From the NCBI GenBank assembly GCA_016281535.1, contig JAEEIT010000178.1, positions 1-44,884 on the forward strand: DNA of 44,884 nt, in the 5' to 3' direction. How positions within the stretch are numbered: the stretch's first letter is position 1; each line of letters starts with the position of its first letter. This DNA is from Clostridia bacterium. Lineage in GTDB: Bacteria; Bacillota; Clostridia; Saccharofermentanales; Saccharofermentanaceae. Position numbers and translations under genes: made by a program. The notes below the pieces were generated by a model. The model saw only the letters and a list, made by a program, of their open reading frames with translations. It ran no database searches and had not been told where the DNA came from. This document shows, in pieces, positions 44,559-44,884 of the stretch.

Positions 44559-44788
44559 ATTGCGTGTGAAATCTCCAAAAGTGGAATTTCACACGTAATT
44601 ATTTTTGGTGGGTTCCCTGGAATTACGTGTGGATTTTCGAAAATCGAGATTTCACACGTAATTTTTCTTGGGAGGGAGTCTGAGATTACGTGTGGATTTT
44701 CAAAAACCGGGATTTCGCACGTAAGTTTTCTTGGGAGGGCGTCTGGGATTATGTGTGGATTTTCAAAAACCGGGATTTCGCACGTAAT
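44559..44788. repeat. Four tandem copies of the 41-bp palindrome (family A), 63-bp period
   Basis: Copies lie at 44559-44599, 44622-44662, 44685-44725 and 44748-44788. Each has arms like ATTACGTGTG and CACACGTAAT. The 22-bp spacers are related to each other (TTTTCTTGGGAGGG core in the last two). The period is exactly 63 bp. Arm substitutions mostly keep pairing through G-U (A4 to G in copy 1, C5 to T in copy 4, A33 to G in copies 3 and 4). The first three copies are followed by T-runs. A fifth copy is at 12645. Confidence 0.92.
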
Positions 44789-44802
44789 GGGCGCCGGTGA
44801 GC

Positions 44803-44883
44803 TTATCGGTAGGCGCGGATCGCGGAGGCGAAGGCGAGCTGGTCGTATTCTTCGGGGGTGACGAGTCTGCCGAGGGTTTCGGC
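44803..44883 (-). CDS. 3' end of a minus-strand gene (unknown product)
   Basis: Reading the minus strand from the window edge gives 26 codons and a TAA stop (44803-44805). The residues are AETLGRLVTPEEYDQLAFAS followed by AIRAYR. The composition is protein-like, with the C-rich codons of local genes. The start lies outside the window, so the product cannot be named. It is convergent with the metallophosphoesterase gene across the repeat array. Confidence 0.6.
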   Translation of the reverse strand, partial: AETLGRLVTPEEYDQLAFASAIRAYR

Positions 44884-44884
44884 G

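Larger units (their letters stand above)
44473..44802. other. Intergenic region of 330 bases occupied by the family A array
   Basis: After the metallophosphoesterase stop come a short terminator (44522-44550) and then the repeat array (44559-44788). No gene is seen. An open frame over the array is explained by the 63-bp period being a multiple of three. Confidence 0.7.

Noticed and set aside
44559-44788. CRISPR array
   Set aside because: The repeats are 41-bp palindromes and the 22-bp spacers are similar to one another; no cas genes are present.
44550-44861. Open frame over the repeat array coding a 21-residue repeat (ISHV...ITCGFSK)
   Set aside because: The frame stays open because the period (63 bp) is a multiple of three. 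There is no ribosome site, copies differ in ways that keep RNA pairing rather than protein, and the solo copy at 12645 is not in a gene.

Overview
The window reads as chromosome of an anaerobic Gram-positive member of the Clostridia, probably a Lachnospiraceae-like gut or rumen bacterium. The reasons are strong GGAGG-type ribosome binding sites, a perfect CIRCE/HrcA heat-shock control site, YesM/YesN-type two-component control of a sugar ABC importer, several lipoboxes, and protein families typical of that group. The genus cannot be fixed from sequence alone. Most genes lie on the + strand. No rRNA, tRNA, insertion sequence or CRISPR array was seen.

Layout. 1-495 is the 3' end of a TrpB2-type tryptophan synthase beta gene with its terminator. 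774-4005 is a minus-strand block: a HExxH lipoprotein, a VOC-domain protein and two small XRE repressors whose promoter overlaps repeated ACTwwAGT palindromes. 4143-6857 encodes a cytoplasmic LacI-like sensor fused to a degenerate GGDEF and an intact EAL domain. 6914-12620 is the heat-shock operon hrcA-grpE-clpP-dnaK-dnaJ, with clpP unusually placed between grpE and dnaK. A CapA-family gene (minus) and prmA follow, then an OmpR-type two-component system with an ABC exporter (15390-20545).

20721-32871 is a carbohydrate-use region. It holds a YesN/YesM two-component system and a YtfQRT-YjfF-like furanose importer (binding protein, double ATPase, two permeases, second binding protein). After one unrelated minus-strand gene comes a signal-less GH127 beta-L-arabinofuranosidase with its catalytic and zinc residues intact. 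The simplest reading is sensing and import of furanosides followed by cytoplasmic hydrolysis. A CE1-like secreted esterase lipoprotein at 41504 fits the same plant-glycan lifestyle.

33097-35650 is a minus-strand accessory group with a PD-(D/E)xK-like protein, a GIY-YIG-like protein and a putative DNA-binding protein. 35814 encodes a membrane-anchored NlpC/P60 hydrolase. 37732-40590 is a compact four-gene unit of unknown role (acidic protein, Sel1-repeat protein, J-domain protein, HIRAN protein). The rest holds an HD hydrolase, the esterase, small unknowns, a DUF3267-like zincin membrane protein, a metallophosphoesterase and the 3' end of a minus-strand gene.

The least explained signals are not genes. 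(i) A 41-bp palindrome occurs as a solo copy at 12645 and as four copies at an exact 63-bp period at 44559-44788, with arm changes that mostly preserve pairing through G-U. (ii) A second family, with a 52-bp period, occurs three times at 32881-33035 and shows the same G-U behaviour. (iii) The octamer GTGCTTTT/AAAAGCAC occurs about 15 times, roughly ten times chance, in several reading frames and in intergenic DNA.
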